Shown here: positions 51,884 to 60,540 of the stretch, piece by piece
Numbering within the stretch: the first letter of the stretch is position 1
Layout of the letters: each line of letters begins with the position of its first letter
NCBI GenBank assembly: GCA_964617355.1
Contig: CAZTXP010000064.1
Location: 1-64,000 of the forward strand
Source: CAZTDU01 sp964617355
Lineage (GTDB): Bacteria; Pseudomonadota; Gammaproteobacteria; Burkholderiales; SG8-39
Reading direction: 5' to 3'
DNA: 64,000 bases
Notes under the pieces: generated by a model
Told to the model about the DNA's origin: nothing
The model's database searches: none
The model's input: the letters and a program-made list of their open reading frames with translations, nothing else
Made by a program: the position numbers and the translations under genes

Positions 51884-53107
51884 ATGCGCGCCTTCTCGAG
51901 CGGCCGGTTCGGCACCGGCCAACGTCTCCCGGTCACCGGCTTCGTGGTCTTCGGCCTGCTCACGTTCTGGGTCTACACGGTGCTGCGCGTCGGCGCCGCG
52001 CTGCGCGCGCACCTTGGCGCGCGCTGGACCGAGTTCGCGTCGCGCGAGCCGCTGGAGTCCGCGGAGCCGGCGGCCCGCAATGCCGCACGGCGCGCGGGCT
52101 TCGACGCCGGACGTGCCGGGCCCGGCGCCGCCGCGGCGCTGCTCGCCGCCTCCGCCATCGTGGTGGCCATCTGGTTCTGGGGCTGGATCCTGAACCCCGG
52201 GGACCGCCCGTCCTACCCAGCGGTGATGGCTGCCCTTGGCGCCAGCAGCGTGCTGTTCTATGGCGGGGTGCTGGCAATCTTCCTCTGGTCGCTCGGCGTG
52301 GTGCGCCAGCACGAACTCGCCGAGCTGATGCTGCGCGAAAGCGCGCTGCCCGATGGCGAGGCGGCGCCCGCGCTGTCGGAGGCCATGCTGTCGCGCTGGG
52401 AGAAGCAATCCGCCGAGGTCACCCTGTTCCTCGTCGTCGCGCTGCCGATGGTGTTCTCGCCGGTGGTCGGCGGCCACCTCTTCCTCACCGGCGCGGTCGA
52501 CGCCTACTCGCTGGCCTTGCCCGCGGCCTGTTTCGCCTTCGCGGCCGTGTTCCACGTCTGGGGGACATGGCTGCTGCTCAAGTTGTACAACTCGCACCTC
52601 GCCATGGAAGCGCAGCACGCCGCTGCCGAGGCGCCCGCGCCCGCCGTGCGCTCGGCCAACGCGGCGCCGATCCGGCGCGAGGGCCACCACGACGTCTTCC
52701 TCAGCCACTCGGCGAAGGACAAGCCGGTGGCCGACGCAATCTGCGCGAAGCTCGAGCAGGCCGGCATCCGCGTCTGGATCGCGCCGCGCGACATCCGCCC
52801 CGGCGCCAACTGGGGAGAAGCGATCATCGAGGCGCTGGAAGGCTGCCGCGCGATGGTGATCGTGTTCTCGGCCTCGGCGAACGCCTCGCCGCAGGTGCTG
52901 CGCGAAGTCGAGCGCGCCGTCGGAAAGGGCGTCGCGGTAATCCCCTTCCGCATCGAGAACGTGGTGCCCTCGAAGGCGATGGAATACTTCCTCTCCAGCC
53001 CGCACTGGCTCGACGCGATGAGCCCTCCGCTGGAGGGGCACATCGACGAGCTGGTGGCGTCGGTGGGGGCGCTGCTGCGCACGCGGCGCGAGGCCGGGGT
53101 CGGCTGA
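51884..53107 (+). CDS. Membrane-anchored TIR-domain protein
   Basis: 407 residues. Four to five hydrophobic helices lie in residues 18-233 (GFVVFGLLTFWVYTVL, AALLAASAIVVAIWFWGWIL, LFYGGVLAIFLWSLGVV, VTLFLVVALPMVF). The C-terminal TIR domain starts near residue 268: HDVFLSHSAKDKPVADAI, VWIAPRDIRPGANWGEAI. The helix QVLREVERAV carries a candidate NAD-cleaving Glu341. Such membrane-TIR proteins occur among STAND/caspase immune loci. It is divergent from the htrA-like gene, 114 bases apart, so it may share regulation with the island. Stand-alone function unknown. Confidence 0.85.
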   Translation: MRAFSSGRFGTGQRLPVTGFVVFGLLTFWVYTVLRVGAALRAHLGARWTEFASREPLESAEPAARNAARRAGFDAGRAGPGAAAALLAASAIVVAIWFWGWILNPGDRPSYPAVMAALGASSVLFYGGVLAIFLWSLGVVRQHELAELMLRESALPDGEAAPALSEAMLSRWEKQSAEVTLFLVVALPMVFSPVVGGHLFLTGAVDAYSLALPAACFAFAAVFHVWGTWLLLKLYNSHLAMEAQHAAAEAPAPAVRSANAAPIRREGHHDVFLSHSAKDKPVADAICAKLEQAGIRVWIAPRDIRPGANWGEAIIEALEGCRAMVIVFSASANASPQVLREVERAVGKGVAVIPFRIENVVPSKAMEYFLSSPHWLDAMSPPLEGHIDELVASVGALLRTRREAGVG

Positions 53108-53174
53108 TCCGCACGGCGCGATGGCGGGCGACCGAGCCGGCGCGCCGCGATTCGCTCGCATGCGCGGATTGCAT

Positions 53175-53203
53175 TTGACCCGTGCATATACACACCCTAG
53201 AGT
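53175..53203 (+). promoter_or_regulatory. Promoter and candidate operator of marR
   Basis: TTGACC at 53175-53180 and TAGAGT at 53198-53203 are separated by exactly 17 bases. The predicted start of transcription falls at or next to the ATG at 53210, so the message would be leaderless. The spacer contains GTGCATATACAC, an inverted repeat with one mismatched pair, which is a good candidate site for autorepression by the MarR product. Confidence 0.7.
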
Positions 53204-53209
53204 CCGGGC

Positions 53210-53638
53210 ATGCCCACCTCGCCCTGCACCTGCCACCTGCTGCGCCGGCTCGCGCGCCGGGTAACGCAGGACTACGACCGCGCGGTCGCCCCCGCCGGGC
53301 TGACGATCACCCAGTTCTCGCTCCTGCAACACCTGCGCCACCAGCCCGGCGTGTCCGCGAGCGCGCTCGCGCAGCAGGTCGGCATGGAACGCACCACGCT
53401 GCTGCGCAACCTGAGGCCGGTGATCCGCGACGGCCTCGCGCGCTATCGCAGCACCGAGGTCGGCCGCTCGGCCGAACTGGAGCTCACGCCGCGCGGGCTT
53501 GAACGCATCCGCCGGGCTCGCCCCCTGTGGGCGCAGGCCCAGGCGACGCTGGAACGCCAGCTCGGCAAGGATGGCCCTGCGCTGCACGCCCTGCTCGGCA
53601 ACGCCATCGCCGCCCTCGAGCCGGAGGCGAGCACATGA
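53210..53638 (+). CDS. MarR family transcriptional regulator
   Basis: 142-residue winged-helix regulator. The recognition part is visible as ITQFSLLQHLRHQPGVSASALAQQ (in parts) and GMERTTLLRNLRPVIRDGL, with the wing at STEVGRSAELELTPRG. MarR proteins are dimeric repressors released by small aromatic ligands. It is the first gene of an operon with MFS, SDR and isomerase genes and overlaps the MFS start as ATGA. Autoregulation through the operator in its promoter is likely. Confidence 0.88.
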   Translation: MPTSPCTCHLLRRLARRVTQDYDRAVAPAGLTITQFSLLQHLRHQPGVSASALAQQVGMERTTLLRNLRPVIRDGLARYRSTEVGRSAELELTPRGLERIRRARPLWAQAQATLERQLGKDGPALHALLGNAIAALEPEAST

Positions 53639-54843
53639 CGCAGGCCGCGCGCGGGTACGTCGCCGTCGCGATCGCCGCCGGCGCGGTGTTCGCCATCGCG
53701 CTCGGCACGCGGCAGGCGCAGCCGCTCTTCATCGGCCCGATCAACACCGAGACCGGCATCGGCTACGCCGCGATCAGCCTCGCGTTCGGCATCGGCCAGC
53801 TGATGTGGGGCGTGGCGCAGCCGGTCGCCGGCGCGCTCGCCGACCGCAACGGCCCGCGCGGCGTGATGATGGGCGGCGCGCTGTTGCTCGCGATCGCCGG
53901 CATGGCGACGCCGTTCGCTTCCAACGCGGCGATGCTGACGCTCTTCGTCGGCGTGCTCGCCGCCTGCGGCGCGGGCGCCCTCGGGCCCGCGCTCCTCGTC
54001 TCGGCCGCCAACCGCTGGATCCCCGAGGCGAAGCGCGCGATGGCCTCGGGCATCGTCAACGCCGGCGGCTCGTTCGGCCAGTTCACGCTCATCCCGCTGG
54101 CGCAGCTGCTGATCGGGCTGGCGGGCTGGAAGCCGGCCATGATCGCCACCGGCGCGATGGCGCTCCTCGCCGTGCCGCTCGTCCTCTGGCTCACCGCCGG
54201 CCACGCGCCGGCGGCGCCGGCCGCCACCGGCGCGACCTCGCTCTCGCAGGCGCTGCGCGACGCGTCGCGCGATCGCAGCTACCTCCTCCTCACCGCCGGA
54301 TTCTTCACCTGCGGCTTCCACGTCGCGTTCATCGCGGTGCACCTGCCCGGCGTGGTGGCCTACTGCGGGTTGCCGGCGTCGGTGAGCGCGTGGTCGCTCG
54401 CGATCATCGGCCTGTTCAACATGGCAGGCAGCCTGTGGATGGGCAAGCGCGTGCAGACCGCGCGCATGAAGCTCGCGCTGGCGTGGACGTACTTCGCGCG
54501 CGCCGTGCTGATCCTCGCCTTCTGGCTCGCGCCGAAGACGGAGATCGCCTTCCTGCTCTTTGCCGCCGGCATCGGCTTCACGTACCTGTCGACCGTGCCG
54601 CCCACCGTCGGGCTGGTGCTGAAGCTGCACGGGCCGCGCTACATGGCCACGCTCTTCGGCCTCGTGATGCTGTCGCACCAGGTCGGCGGCTTCCTCGGCG
54701 CGTGGCTGGGCGGAAAGGCCTTCGAGGCCAGCGGCCACTACGACTGGATGTGGTTCGCCGACATCGCGCTGTGCCTGTTCGCCGCGCTGGTGCACCTTCC
54801 GATCCGCGAGGCGAAGCCCAAGCCCGTCGCGGCGGCCGCCTGA
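53635..54843 (+). CDS. MFS transporter (OFA/CynX-like)
   Basis: 402 residues with 12 predicted membrane helices. The MFS signature between helices 2 and 3 is ALADRNGPRGVMMGGALL, and the second half repeats it weakly. Family members move small organic anions in or out. The adjacency to a ligand-responsive MarR regulator suggests efflux or uptake of the ligand. Start by ATGA overlap with marR. Twelve bases separate it from the SDR gene. Confidence 0.87.
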   Translation: MTQAARGYVAVAIAAGAVFAIALGTRQAQPLFIGPINTETGIGYAAISLAFGIGQLMWGVAQPVAGALADRNGPRGVMMGGALLLAIAGMATPFASNAAMLTLFVGVLAACGAGALGPALLVSAANRWIPEAKRAMASGIVNAGGSFGQFTLIPLAQLLIGLAGWKPAMIATGAMALLAVPLVLWLTAGHAPAAPAATGATSLSQALRDASRDRSYLLLTAGFFTCGFHVAFIAVHLPGVVAYCGLPASVSAWSLAIIGLFNMAGSLWMGKRVQTARMKLALAWTYFARAVLILAFWLAPKTEIAFLLFAAGIGFTYLSTVPPTVGLVLKLHGPRYMATLFGLVMLSHQVGGFLGAWLGGKAFEASGHYDWMWFADIALCLFAALVHLPIREAKPKPVAAAA

Positions 54844-54855
54844 GGAGGAGTCCGC

Positions 54856-55593
54856 ATGAGCACCCCTGACACCGCACTCGTCGTCGGCGCCGGCGACAGC
54901 CTCGGCGCCGCGCTCGCCCGGCGCTTCGCGCGCGAAGGCCTGAAGGTCTGCATCGCACGCCGCAACGCCGACAAGCTGGAACCGCTCGCGGCCGAGATCC
55001 GCGCCGCCGGTGGCACGGTCCACGCCTATGGCTGCGATGCGCGCCGCGAAGATCAGGTCATCGACCTCTTCGCCCGGATCGAGCGCGATGTCGGTGCGCT
55101 CGAGGTGGTCGTCTTCAACGTCGGCGGCAACATCCGCTTCGGCTTGACCGAGATGACCGCGCAGAAGTACTTCAAGGCCTGGGAGATGGCGTGCTTCGCC
55201 GGCTTCCTCACCGCGCGCGAGGCGATGAAGGCCATGGCGCCGCGCGGGCGCGGCACGCTGTTCTTCACCGGCGCCACCGCGGCGCTGCGTGGCGGCGAGG
55301 GCTTTGCCGCATTCGCGACCGCGAAGTTCGGCCTGCGCGCGCTGGCGCAATCCACCGCGCGTGAATACGGCAAGAAGGGCATCCACGTCGCGCACGTCGT
55401 CATCGACGGGCCCATCGACACGCCCTTCGTGCGCGAGTTGCGCCCCGAGATGGTCGCGTCGCGCCCGAAGGACGGCCTCTTGCAGCCCGACGACATCGCC
55501 GACACCTACTGGGCGATCCACCGCCAGAAGAGGAGCGCGTGGACCTTCGAGCTCGACATCCGGCCCTGGCTCGAGCCGATGACCACGTTCTAG
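54856..55593 (+). CDS. SDR family protein with the catalytic Tyr replaced by Phe
   Basis: 245 residues with the Rossmann motif VVGAGDSLGAALAR. The NNAG motif is NVGG. In the active site the YxxxK motif reads FATAK (Phe153, Lys157), and Thr141 takes the place of the usual Ser. Without the Tyr the normal hydride-transfer chemistry should be crippled, so it may be a binding or regulatory SDR or use other chemistry. It starts behind GGAGGAG, is second after the MFS gene, and 11 bases precede the isomerase gene. Confidence 0.83.
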   Translation: MSTPDTALVVGAGDSLGAALARRFAREGLKVCIARRNADKLEPLAAEIRAAGGTVHAYGCDARREDQVIDLFARIERDVGALEVVVFNVGGNIRFGLTEMTAQKYFKAWEMACFAGFLTAREAMKAMAPRGRGTLFFTGATAALRGGEGFAAFATAKFGLRALAQSTAREYGKKGIHVAHVVIDGPIDTPFVRELRPEMVASRPKDGLLQPDDIADTYWAIHRQKRSAWTFELDIRPWLEPMTTF

Positions 55594-55604
55594 GAGGAGA
55601 GACG

Positions 55605-56192
55605 ATGTCGAAGACGGTCGAGTTCTGGTTCGACTACGGCAGCCCCACCGCCTACCTCGCGTGGACGCAGCTGCCCGGCCTCGCGCAGCGCACCGGCGCG
55701 AAGGTCGACTACCACCCGATGCTGCTCGGCGGCGTGTTCCAGGCCACCGGCAACCGCTCGCCGGTCGAGGTGGCGGCGAAAAGCCGCTACATGAACGCCG
55801 ACATGCAGTGGTTCGCGGCGCGCTACGGCGTGCCGTTCCGGCGCAATCCGAACTTCCCGATCAATACCCTGAACCTGATGCGCGGCGCCCTCTACGCCCA
55901 GCGCGAGGGATTCCTCGTGCCTTACTCGGACGCGGTGTATCGCGCGATGTGGGTCGACGGTCGCAACATGGGCGACGCGACCGAAGCCGCCGCTGCGCTG
56001 TCCGCGGCCGGGCTCGATGCGCAGAAGATCCTCGCCGCGACGCAGGATCCGGCGATCAAGGAGGCATTGAAGGCCGCGACCGAGGCCGCCGTGGCCAAGG
56101 GGGTGTTCGGCGCGCCGACTTTCTTCGTCGGCGAGCGCATGCACTTCGGGCAGGATCGGCTGCCCTACGTCGAGGAACTGCTGAAGGGCTAG
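55605..56192 (+). CDS. 2-hydroxychromene-2-carboxylate isomerase-like (DsbA/GST-kappa fold)
   Basis: 195 residues. FWFDYGSPTAYLAWTQLPGL is the family N-terminus with the Ser that replaces the DsbA CxxC. YHPMLLGGVFQATGNRSP, DGRNMGD and GVFGAPTFFVGERMHFGQDR complete the pattern. Known members act with glutathione in naphthalene-type aromatic degradation. Last gene of the marR operon; it converges with the RutE-like gene with a four-base overlap. ATG 55605 has GGAGGAG upstream. Confidence 0.88.
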   Translation: MSKTVEFWFDYGSPTAYLAWTQLPGLAQRTGAKVDYHPMLLGGVFQATGNRSPVEVAAKSRYMNADMQWFAARYGVPFRRNPNFPINTLNLMRGALYAQREGFLVPYSDAVYRAMWVDGRNMGDATEAAAALSAAGLDAQKILAATQDPAIKEALKAATEAAVAKGVFGAPTFFVGERMHFGQDRLPYVEELLKG

Positions 56193-56779
56193 GCCAGCTG
56201 GCAGACCTCGTCGAACGCCAAGCGCGGCAGCCGCGGCATCACCTTGGAAGGGTCGCCCTTGCCGAGGTTGCAGAGGAAGTTGCTCTTGCAGCGGCCGTCG
56301 GGGAAGAAGGCCGCGTCGACCTTGGCGTTGTCGAAGCCGGACATCGGCCCGCAGTCCAGGCCCACCGCGCGCGCCGCCAGGATGAAGTACCCGCCCTGCA
56401 TCGACGCATTGCGGAACGCCGTGGTGTGCGCGTGCGCCTCCTTGCCGGGCGCGGCGAACAGGTCCTTCGCCTCGGGGCGGTGCGCGAACATCCGCGGCAT
56501 GTGCTCGAAGAACCTGGTGTCCCACGCGATGATCGCGGTGCACGGCGCGGCCATGGTCTTGTCGAGGTTGCCCGGGCTCATGGCGGGGCGCAGCTTCTCC
56601 TTGCCCTCCTTCGTGCGCACGAAGACGAGGCGCATCGGCTGCGTGTTCATGGTCGTCGGCGCCCACTGCAGGATGTCGTACAGCGCGCGCAGCTGCTCGT
56701 CGGTCACCGGATCAGCGAGGAAGCCGTTCTGCGAGCGCGCAGTGCGAAACAGGATGTCGAGGGACTTGGCGTCGAGCAT
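56189..56779 (-). CDS. rutE: RutE-like malonic semialdehyde reductase / nitroreductase family
   Basis: 196-residue flavin-dependent nitroreductase-family protein. It matches RutE (reduction of malonic semialdehyde to 3-hydroxypropionate in uracil catabolism) by LFRTARSQNGFLADPVTDEQ, QWAPTTMNTQPMRLVFVRT and AHTTAFRNASMQGGYFILAARA. No rutABCDF genes are nearby, so it may serve as a general reductase. GGAGG precedes the ATG by five bases. Divergent from the CoA-transferase gene through a near-palindromic -10. Confidence 0.85.
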   Translation of the reverse strand: MLDAKSLDILFRTARSQNGFLADPVTDEQLRALYDILQWAPTTMNTQPMRLVFVRTKEGKEKLRPAMSPGNLDKTMAAPCTAIIAWDTRFFEHMPRMFAHRPEAKDLFAAPGKEAHAHTTAFRNASMQGGYFILAARAVGLDCGPMSGFDNAKVDAAFFPDGRCKSNFLCNLGKGDPSKVMPRLPRLAFDEVCQLA

Positions 56780-56805
56780 GGCGACCTCCGGAAAAAATGA
56801 GCCGC

Positions 56806-56817
56806 GATGTTAGCATC
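56806..56817. promoter_or_regulatory. Near-palindromic -10 of a divergent promoter
   Basis: GATGTTAGCATC is an inverted repeat with one mismatched pair. It supplies TAGCAT (plus) for the CoA-transferase gene and TAACAT (minus) for the rutE-like gene. The plus -10 is seven bases from the ATG at 56824, again predicting a leaderless transcript. Confidence 0.4.
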
Positions 56818-56823
56818 GCCGCG

Positions 56824-58071
56824 ATGACGATCGACCTCTCGAAATTGATTCGCGCCGGCGACGGCGTGACGTGGGGACAGGCCACCGCCGAGCCGCAGTC
56901 GCTGGTCGAGGCCTTCGTCGCGCAGCGCGCGGCCTACAGCGGTGCAGGCGCCTTCCTTGGCGTGAACTACGCCGGGATCGTGAAGCCGGAACACGCCGAT
57001 CACCTGCGCCTCTCGGCGTATTGCGGCGCCGGCGCGAACCGCGCGCTCGCGGAGGCCGGCGTGCTGGAGATCCATCCGCACCCGTACTCGAAACTCGGTG
57101 CGCTGATCCGCAGCCGGCACATCCCCGTCGACGTGGTGCTGGTGCAGGTCAGCCCGCCGAATGCCGAGGGCCTGCACAGCCTCGGCCTCGCCGCCGAATA
57201 CCTGCCGCCCGCGATGCCGGGCGCCCGCGCCGTGATCGCCGAGATCAACGACCAGGTGCCGTGGACGCACGGCGACGGCGCGCTGCGCCGCGCGGACTTC
57301 GCCGCGGTCATCGAGACCTCGCGCGCGCCGGCGGCCGGCAAGGTCGTCGCGCCGGGCCCGGTCGACGAGGCCATCGCGCGCCACGCCGCCGCCTTCGTGC
57401 CTGACGGCGCGGTGCTCGAGTTCGGCCTCGGCGCGCTGCCGGAGGCCATCCTGCGCGCGCTCGGCGACCGGCGCGACCTCGGCGTGCATTCCGGCACGCT
57501 GCTCGACACGGTGGCCGACCTGATGGAGCGCGGCGTGATCACCAACGCGCGCAAGGAGATCGACGCCGGCGTCACGGTCGGCGGCGTGCTGATGGGTTCC
57601 AAGCGCCTGTTCGACTTCGCGCACCGCAATCCCGCGCTGCACCTGAAGAGCTGCGACTACACGCACAGCCCGAAGGTGCTCGGGAGCCTGTCGCGCTTCG
57701 TGGCGATCAACTCGGCCATCGAGGTCGACCTCACCGGGCAGGTGAACGCCGAGATCGCCAACGGCGCCTACCTCGGCGCGGTCGGCGGCGCGCTCGACTT
57801 CATCCGCGCGGCGAACTACTCCGAAGGCGGCGTGTCGCTGATGTGCCTGCCCGCCTCCATCGGCACCAAGGCCTCGCGCATCGTGTCGCGGATCTCCGGC
57901 CCGGTGGCGACGCCGCGCAGCGAGGCGGGCGTGATCGTCACCGAACACGGCGCCGCCGACCTGCGCGGCTGCACGCTGCGCGAGCGCGCGAAGCGCATGA
58001 TCGCGATCGCGCATCCTGCGTTCCGCGAGGCGCTGGAGCGCGACGCGCGCGCGCAGGGGCTGCTGGCCTAG
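56824..58071 (+). CDS. Acetyl-CoA hydrolase/transferase family protein
   Basis: 415 residues of the acetyl-CoA hydrolase / 4-hydroxybutyrate CoA-transferase family. Typical segments are VLEFGLGALPEAILRAL, LGVHSGTLLDTVADLMERG, EVDLTGQVNAEIANG, GAVGGALDFIRAA and VTEHGAADLRGCTLRERA. These enzymes move CoA between short acids through a glutamyl-CoA thioester; I could not place the catalytic Glu with certainty. An ATG at 56797 is in frame but would lie before the promoter. It converges with the MFS gene, two bases apart. Confidence 0.88.
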   Translation: MTIDLSKLIRAGDGVTWGQATAEPQSLVEAFVAQRAAYSGAGAFLGVNYAGIVKPEHADHLRLSAYCGAGANRALAEAGVLEIHPHPYSKLGALIRSRHIPVDVVLVQVSPPNAEGLHSLGLAAEYLPPAMPGARAVIAEINDQVPWTHGDGALRRADFAAVIETSRAPAAGKVVAPGPVDEAIARHAAAFVPDGAVLEFGLGALPEAILRALGDRRDLGVHSGTLLDTVADLMERGVITNARKEIDAGVTVGGVLMGSKRLFDFAHRNPALHLKSCDYTHSPKVLGSLSRFVAINSAIEVDLTGQVNAEIANGAYLGAVGGALDFIRAANYSEGGVSLMCLPASIGTKASRIVSRISGPVATPRSEAGVIVTEHGAADLRGCTLRERAKRMIAIAHPAFREALERDARAQGLLA

Positions 58072-58073
58072 CG

Positions 58074-59324
58074 CTACTTGAAGGCGCGCATCTGCGGCAC
58101 GGTCCAGAAGGCCGCGCAGGCGATGCCGATGCAGGTGATTGAGACCGCGAAGCCGGCGACGTAGCCGCCGGTGAGGTCGTGCAGCACGCCGCCGACCAGC
58201 GAGCCGAGCGCCGCGCCCAGCGCGTTGCACGAGTACACCGTACCGTAGATCGTCGCCGCCTGCGGGCCGGCGAAGCTGCGCGTGCAGATCGCAGAGATGA
58301 TCGGGCCGCGCACGCCCATGCAGAGGCCGAACACCGGCACGAAGAGCACCAGCAGCAGCATCGACGGCCACACCGTGAGGGCGGCCAGCAGCGCCATGCC
58401 GGCGATAGTGCCCGCGTAGCTGATGGTCGCCGTGCGCAGCGCGCCGTAGCGCTCGGCGAGGAAGCCGCTGCCCATCACGCTCACCGTCGACAGCATGCCG
58501 ACGAAGCCGAAGGCGGTGGCGGCCGTGATCGGCGTGAAGCCGGCGTCGATCAGCATCACCACCACCTGCACGATCACCGAGAACATGCCGGCCGCGGTGA
58601 AGAAGAAGGCCTGCACGCAGCCCCAGTAGAGCCGCGTGCGCGCGGCCTTGGCGAGCGTCCAGCCGTCGCGAGCGCCCGCCTCCTTCTCGGCCTTGCGCAC
58701 GCGCGGGTGCCCCGAGGCAAAGCGCTTCCACGGGATGGCGAAGAGCACCAGCGGGATCAGGCCGAGGATGGCGATGCCGTAGGCCCGGTAGGCGAAGCGC
58801 CAGCCGTGGTGGTCGATCAGCCACTGCGCGAGCGGCACGAAGATCACCACGCCGAGGCCGCCCGCGGCGAACGCGATGCCGAGCACGCGCGAGAGCTTCA
58901 CCCGGAACCAGCGCGACAGGAGGCCCGAGGCCGGCACCATGCCGGTGAAGCTGACGCCGACGCCGATCATGGCGCCGATGAAGAGGAAGAAGTGCCACAG
59001 CGAGGTCAGGCCGCTCGCCAGCAGGTAGGCCGAGCCGATCGCGCCGAGGCCCAGGGCGTAGACCCAGCGCGCGCCGAGCCGGTCGAAGGCGAAGCCGACG
59101 AAGGGCGCGATGCAGCCGTTCACCAGCAGGTAGACCGAGTACACCGAGGTGAGCTGCGAGCGGTTCCAGCCGAGTTCGCGTTCGATGGGCAGCAGGAACA
59201 CGGTGTACATGTCGCCGAGGCCGCGGCCGAACATGTTGAGCACGAAGCAGACGGCGAGGACCGTCCACCCCGTGCGGGCAAGCGCCTTGTCGGCGGGCGA
59301 CGTGCCGGTGGCCAGGCCGCTCAA
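58074..59324 (-). CDS. MFS transporter (oxalate/formate antiporter-like)
   Basis: 416 residues with 12 membrane helices. FAFDRLGARWVYALGLGAIG is the MFS loop 2-3 motif and GSGFLAERYGALRTATISYAG the corresponding half-2 motif. It resembles OFA/monocarboxylate-type carriers (FGRGLGDMYTVFLLPIERELGW). The start is TTG at 59324, overlapping the pncB stop (TTGA); the next in-frame ATG would remove half of helix 1. Linked to pncB, a nicotinate carrier is possible but not shown. Confidence 0.85.
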   Translation of the reverse strand: MSGLATGTSPADKALARTGWTVLAVCFVLNMFGRGLGDMYTVFLLPIERELGWNRSQLTSVYSVYLLVNGCIAPFVGFAFDRLGARWVYALGLGAIGSAYLLASGLTSLWHFFLFIGAMIGVGVSFTGMVPASGLLSRWFRVKLSRVLGIAFAAGGLGVVIFVPLAQWLIDHHGWRFAYRAYGIAILGLIPLVLFAIPWKRFASGHPRVRKAEKEAGARDGWTLAKAARTRLYWGCVQAFFFTAAGMFSVIVQVVVMLIDAGFTPITAATAFGFVGMLSTVSVMGSGFLAERYGALRTATISYAGTIAGMALLAALTVWPSMLLLVLFVPVFGLCMGVRGPIISAICTRSFAGPQAATIYGTVYSCNALGAALGSLVGGVLHDLTGGYVAGFAVSITCIGIACAAFWTVPQMRAFK

Positions 59325-60502
59325 CGCCGCGCGGGCTCCAGCCCGAACACCTGCCGCAGGTAGGCGAGGTAGCCGGGGTCGATGCTCACCGTCTTGCCGG
59401 GCGCGTCGGAGATCTTCGCCACCGGCTGGCCGTTGCACTCGGTCATCTTGATGACGATGTTGAGCGCGTCGTAGCCGAGGTCGTTGGTGAGGTTGGTGCC
59501 GATGCCGAACGAGGTCTTGGCGCGGCCGTGGAAGCGGCGTGCGATGTCGATCGCCAGCGGGAACGACAGCTGGTCGGAGAAGATCAGCTGCTTGGAGTGC
59601 GGGTCGACGCGGTTCTTCAGGTAGTGCGCGATCAGCTTCTCGCCCCACTCGAAGGGGTCGCCGGAATCGTGGCGCGCGCCGTCGAAGAGCTTGCAGAAGT
59701 ACATGTCGAAGTCGCGCAGGAAGGCGTCCATGCCGTAGGTGTCCGACAGCGCGATGCCGAGGTCGCCGCGGTATTCCTTGGCCCAGACGTCGAAGGCGTA
59801 CACCTGCGAGTCGCGCAGCCGCGGGCCGAGCGCCTGGCAGGCCTGCATGTACTCGTGCGCCATGGTGCCCAGCGGCAGCACGCCGTTCTTCTTCGCCAGC
59901 AGCACGTTCGAGGTGCCGGCGAAGTACTGTGGTACGCGCCGCGCGAGGGTCTCGATCACCTCCTCGTGCCAGGCGCGCGAGAAGCGCCGCCGCGTGCCGA
60001 AGTCGGAGATCTTGAAGTCGAGTACCGGCTCCACCGTGTGCACGAGGTCGAGCTTGGCCTTCAGCCGGCGGCGCCCCTCGGCGAGGTCGGGCTGCGGCCG
60101 CGTGCGCCGGAAGTACAGCTCCGAGACGATGGCGAGCACCGGGATCTCGTAGAGGATCGTGTGCAGCCACGGCCCGCGAATCACGATGTCGATCTCGCCG
60201 GGCTTCTGGCCGCGCTCGATGGTGATGTACTTGGCGTTGAACTGGAACAGGCCGAGGAAGTCGACGAAGTCCGACTTCAGGAAGCGAAAGCTCCTCAGGT
60301 AGGCCAGTTCCTCCTCGCGGAAGCGCAGCGTGCACAGCGCGCCGATCTCGGCGCGGATGGCGTCGAGGTCGGGCACGAGGTCGGCGCCCTCGGTGCGGCA
60401 GCGGAAACGGTACTCGACCTGCGCCCCGGGGAAGTGATGCAGGACGACCTGCATCATCGTGAACTTGTAGAGATCGGTGTCGAGCAGCGACTGGATGATC
60501 AT
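59321..60502 (-). CDS. pncB: Nicotinate phosphoribosyltransferase
   Basis: Converts nicotinate and PRPP, with ATP, into nicotinate mononucleotide in the NAD salvage (Preiss-Handler) pathway. 393 residues with DTDLYKFTMMQVVLHHFPGA, VEYRFRCRTEG, the loop LGIALSDTYGMDAFLRDF and the PRPP-side DSGDPFEWGEKL, then FGIGTNLTNDLGY. TACAAT on the minus strand is only about eight bases from the ATG, so the mRNA is nearly leaderless. The product NAD is what the TIR/SIR2 effectors 20 kb upstream would consume; this link is coincidental as far as sequence shows. Confidence 0.95.
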   Translation of the reverse strand: MIIQSLLDTDLYKFTMMQVVLHHFPGAQVEYRFRCRTEGADLVPDLDAIRAEIGALCTLRFREEELAYLRSFRFLKSDFVDFLGLFQFNAKYITIERGQKPGEIDIVIRGPWLHTILYEIPVLAIVSELYFRRTRPQPDLAEGRRRLKAKLDLVHTVEPVLDFKISDFGTRRRFSRAWHEEVIETLARRVPQYFAGTSNVLLAKKNGVLPLGTMAHEYMQACQALGPRLRDSQVYAFDVWAKEYRGDLGIALSDTYGMDAFLRDFDMYFCKLFDGARHDSGDPFEWGEKLIAHYLKNRVDPHSKQLIFSDQLSFPLAIDIARRFHGRAKTSFGIGTNLTNDLGYDALNIVIKMTECNGQPVAKISDAPGKTVSIDPGYLAYLRQVFGLEPARR

Positions 60503-60510
60503 CGTTCTCG

Positions 60511-60516
60511 ATTGTA
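60511..60516 (-). promoter_or_regulatory. Putative -10 of pncB
   Basis: On the minus strand TACAAT (5 of 6 to consensus) lies eight bases ahead of the ATG at 60502. No -35 match was found at 17 bases. The position implies a very short or absent 5' leader. Confidence 0.4.
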
Positions 60517-60540
60517 CCGCCGGGGGTGTACGCTCCGGTC

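Noticed and set aside
53210..56779. RutE and the marR operon considered as a pyrimidine (rut) degradation locus
   Set aside because: None of rutA, B, C, D or F is present, and the rutE-like gene is convergent with the operon; a lone RutE-type nitroreductase is common.
59321..60502. pncB considered as part of the nicotinate-like catabolic cluster
   Set aside because: It is about 30 kb away from the Hnr-like cluster, in a separate transcription unit, and is a general NAD salvage gene.
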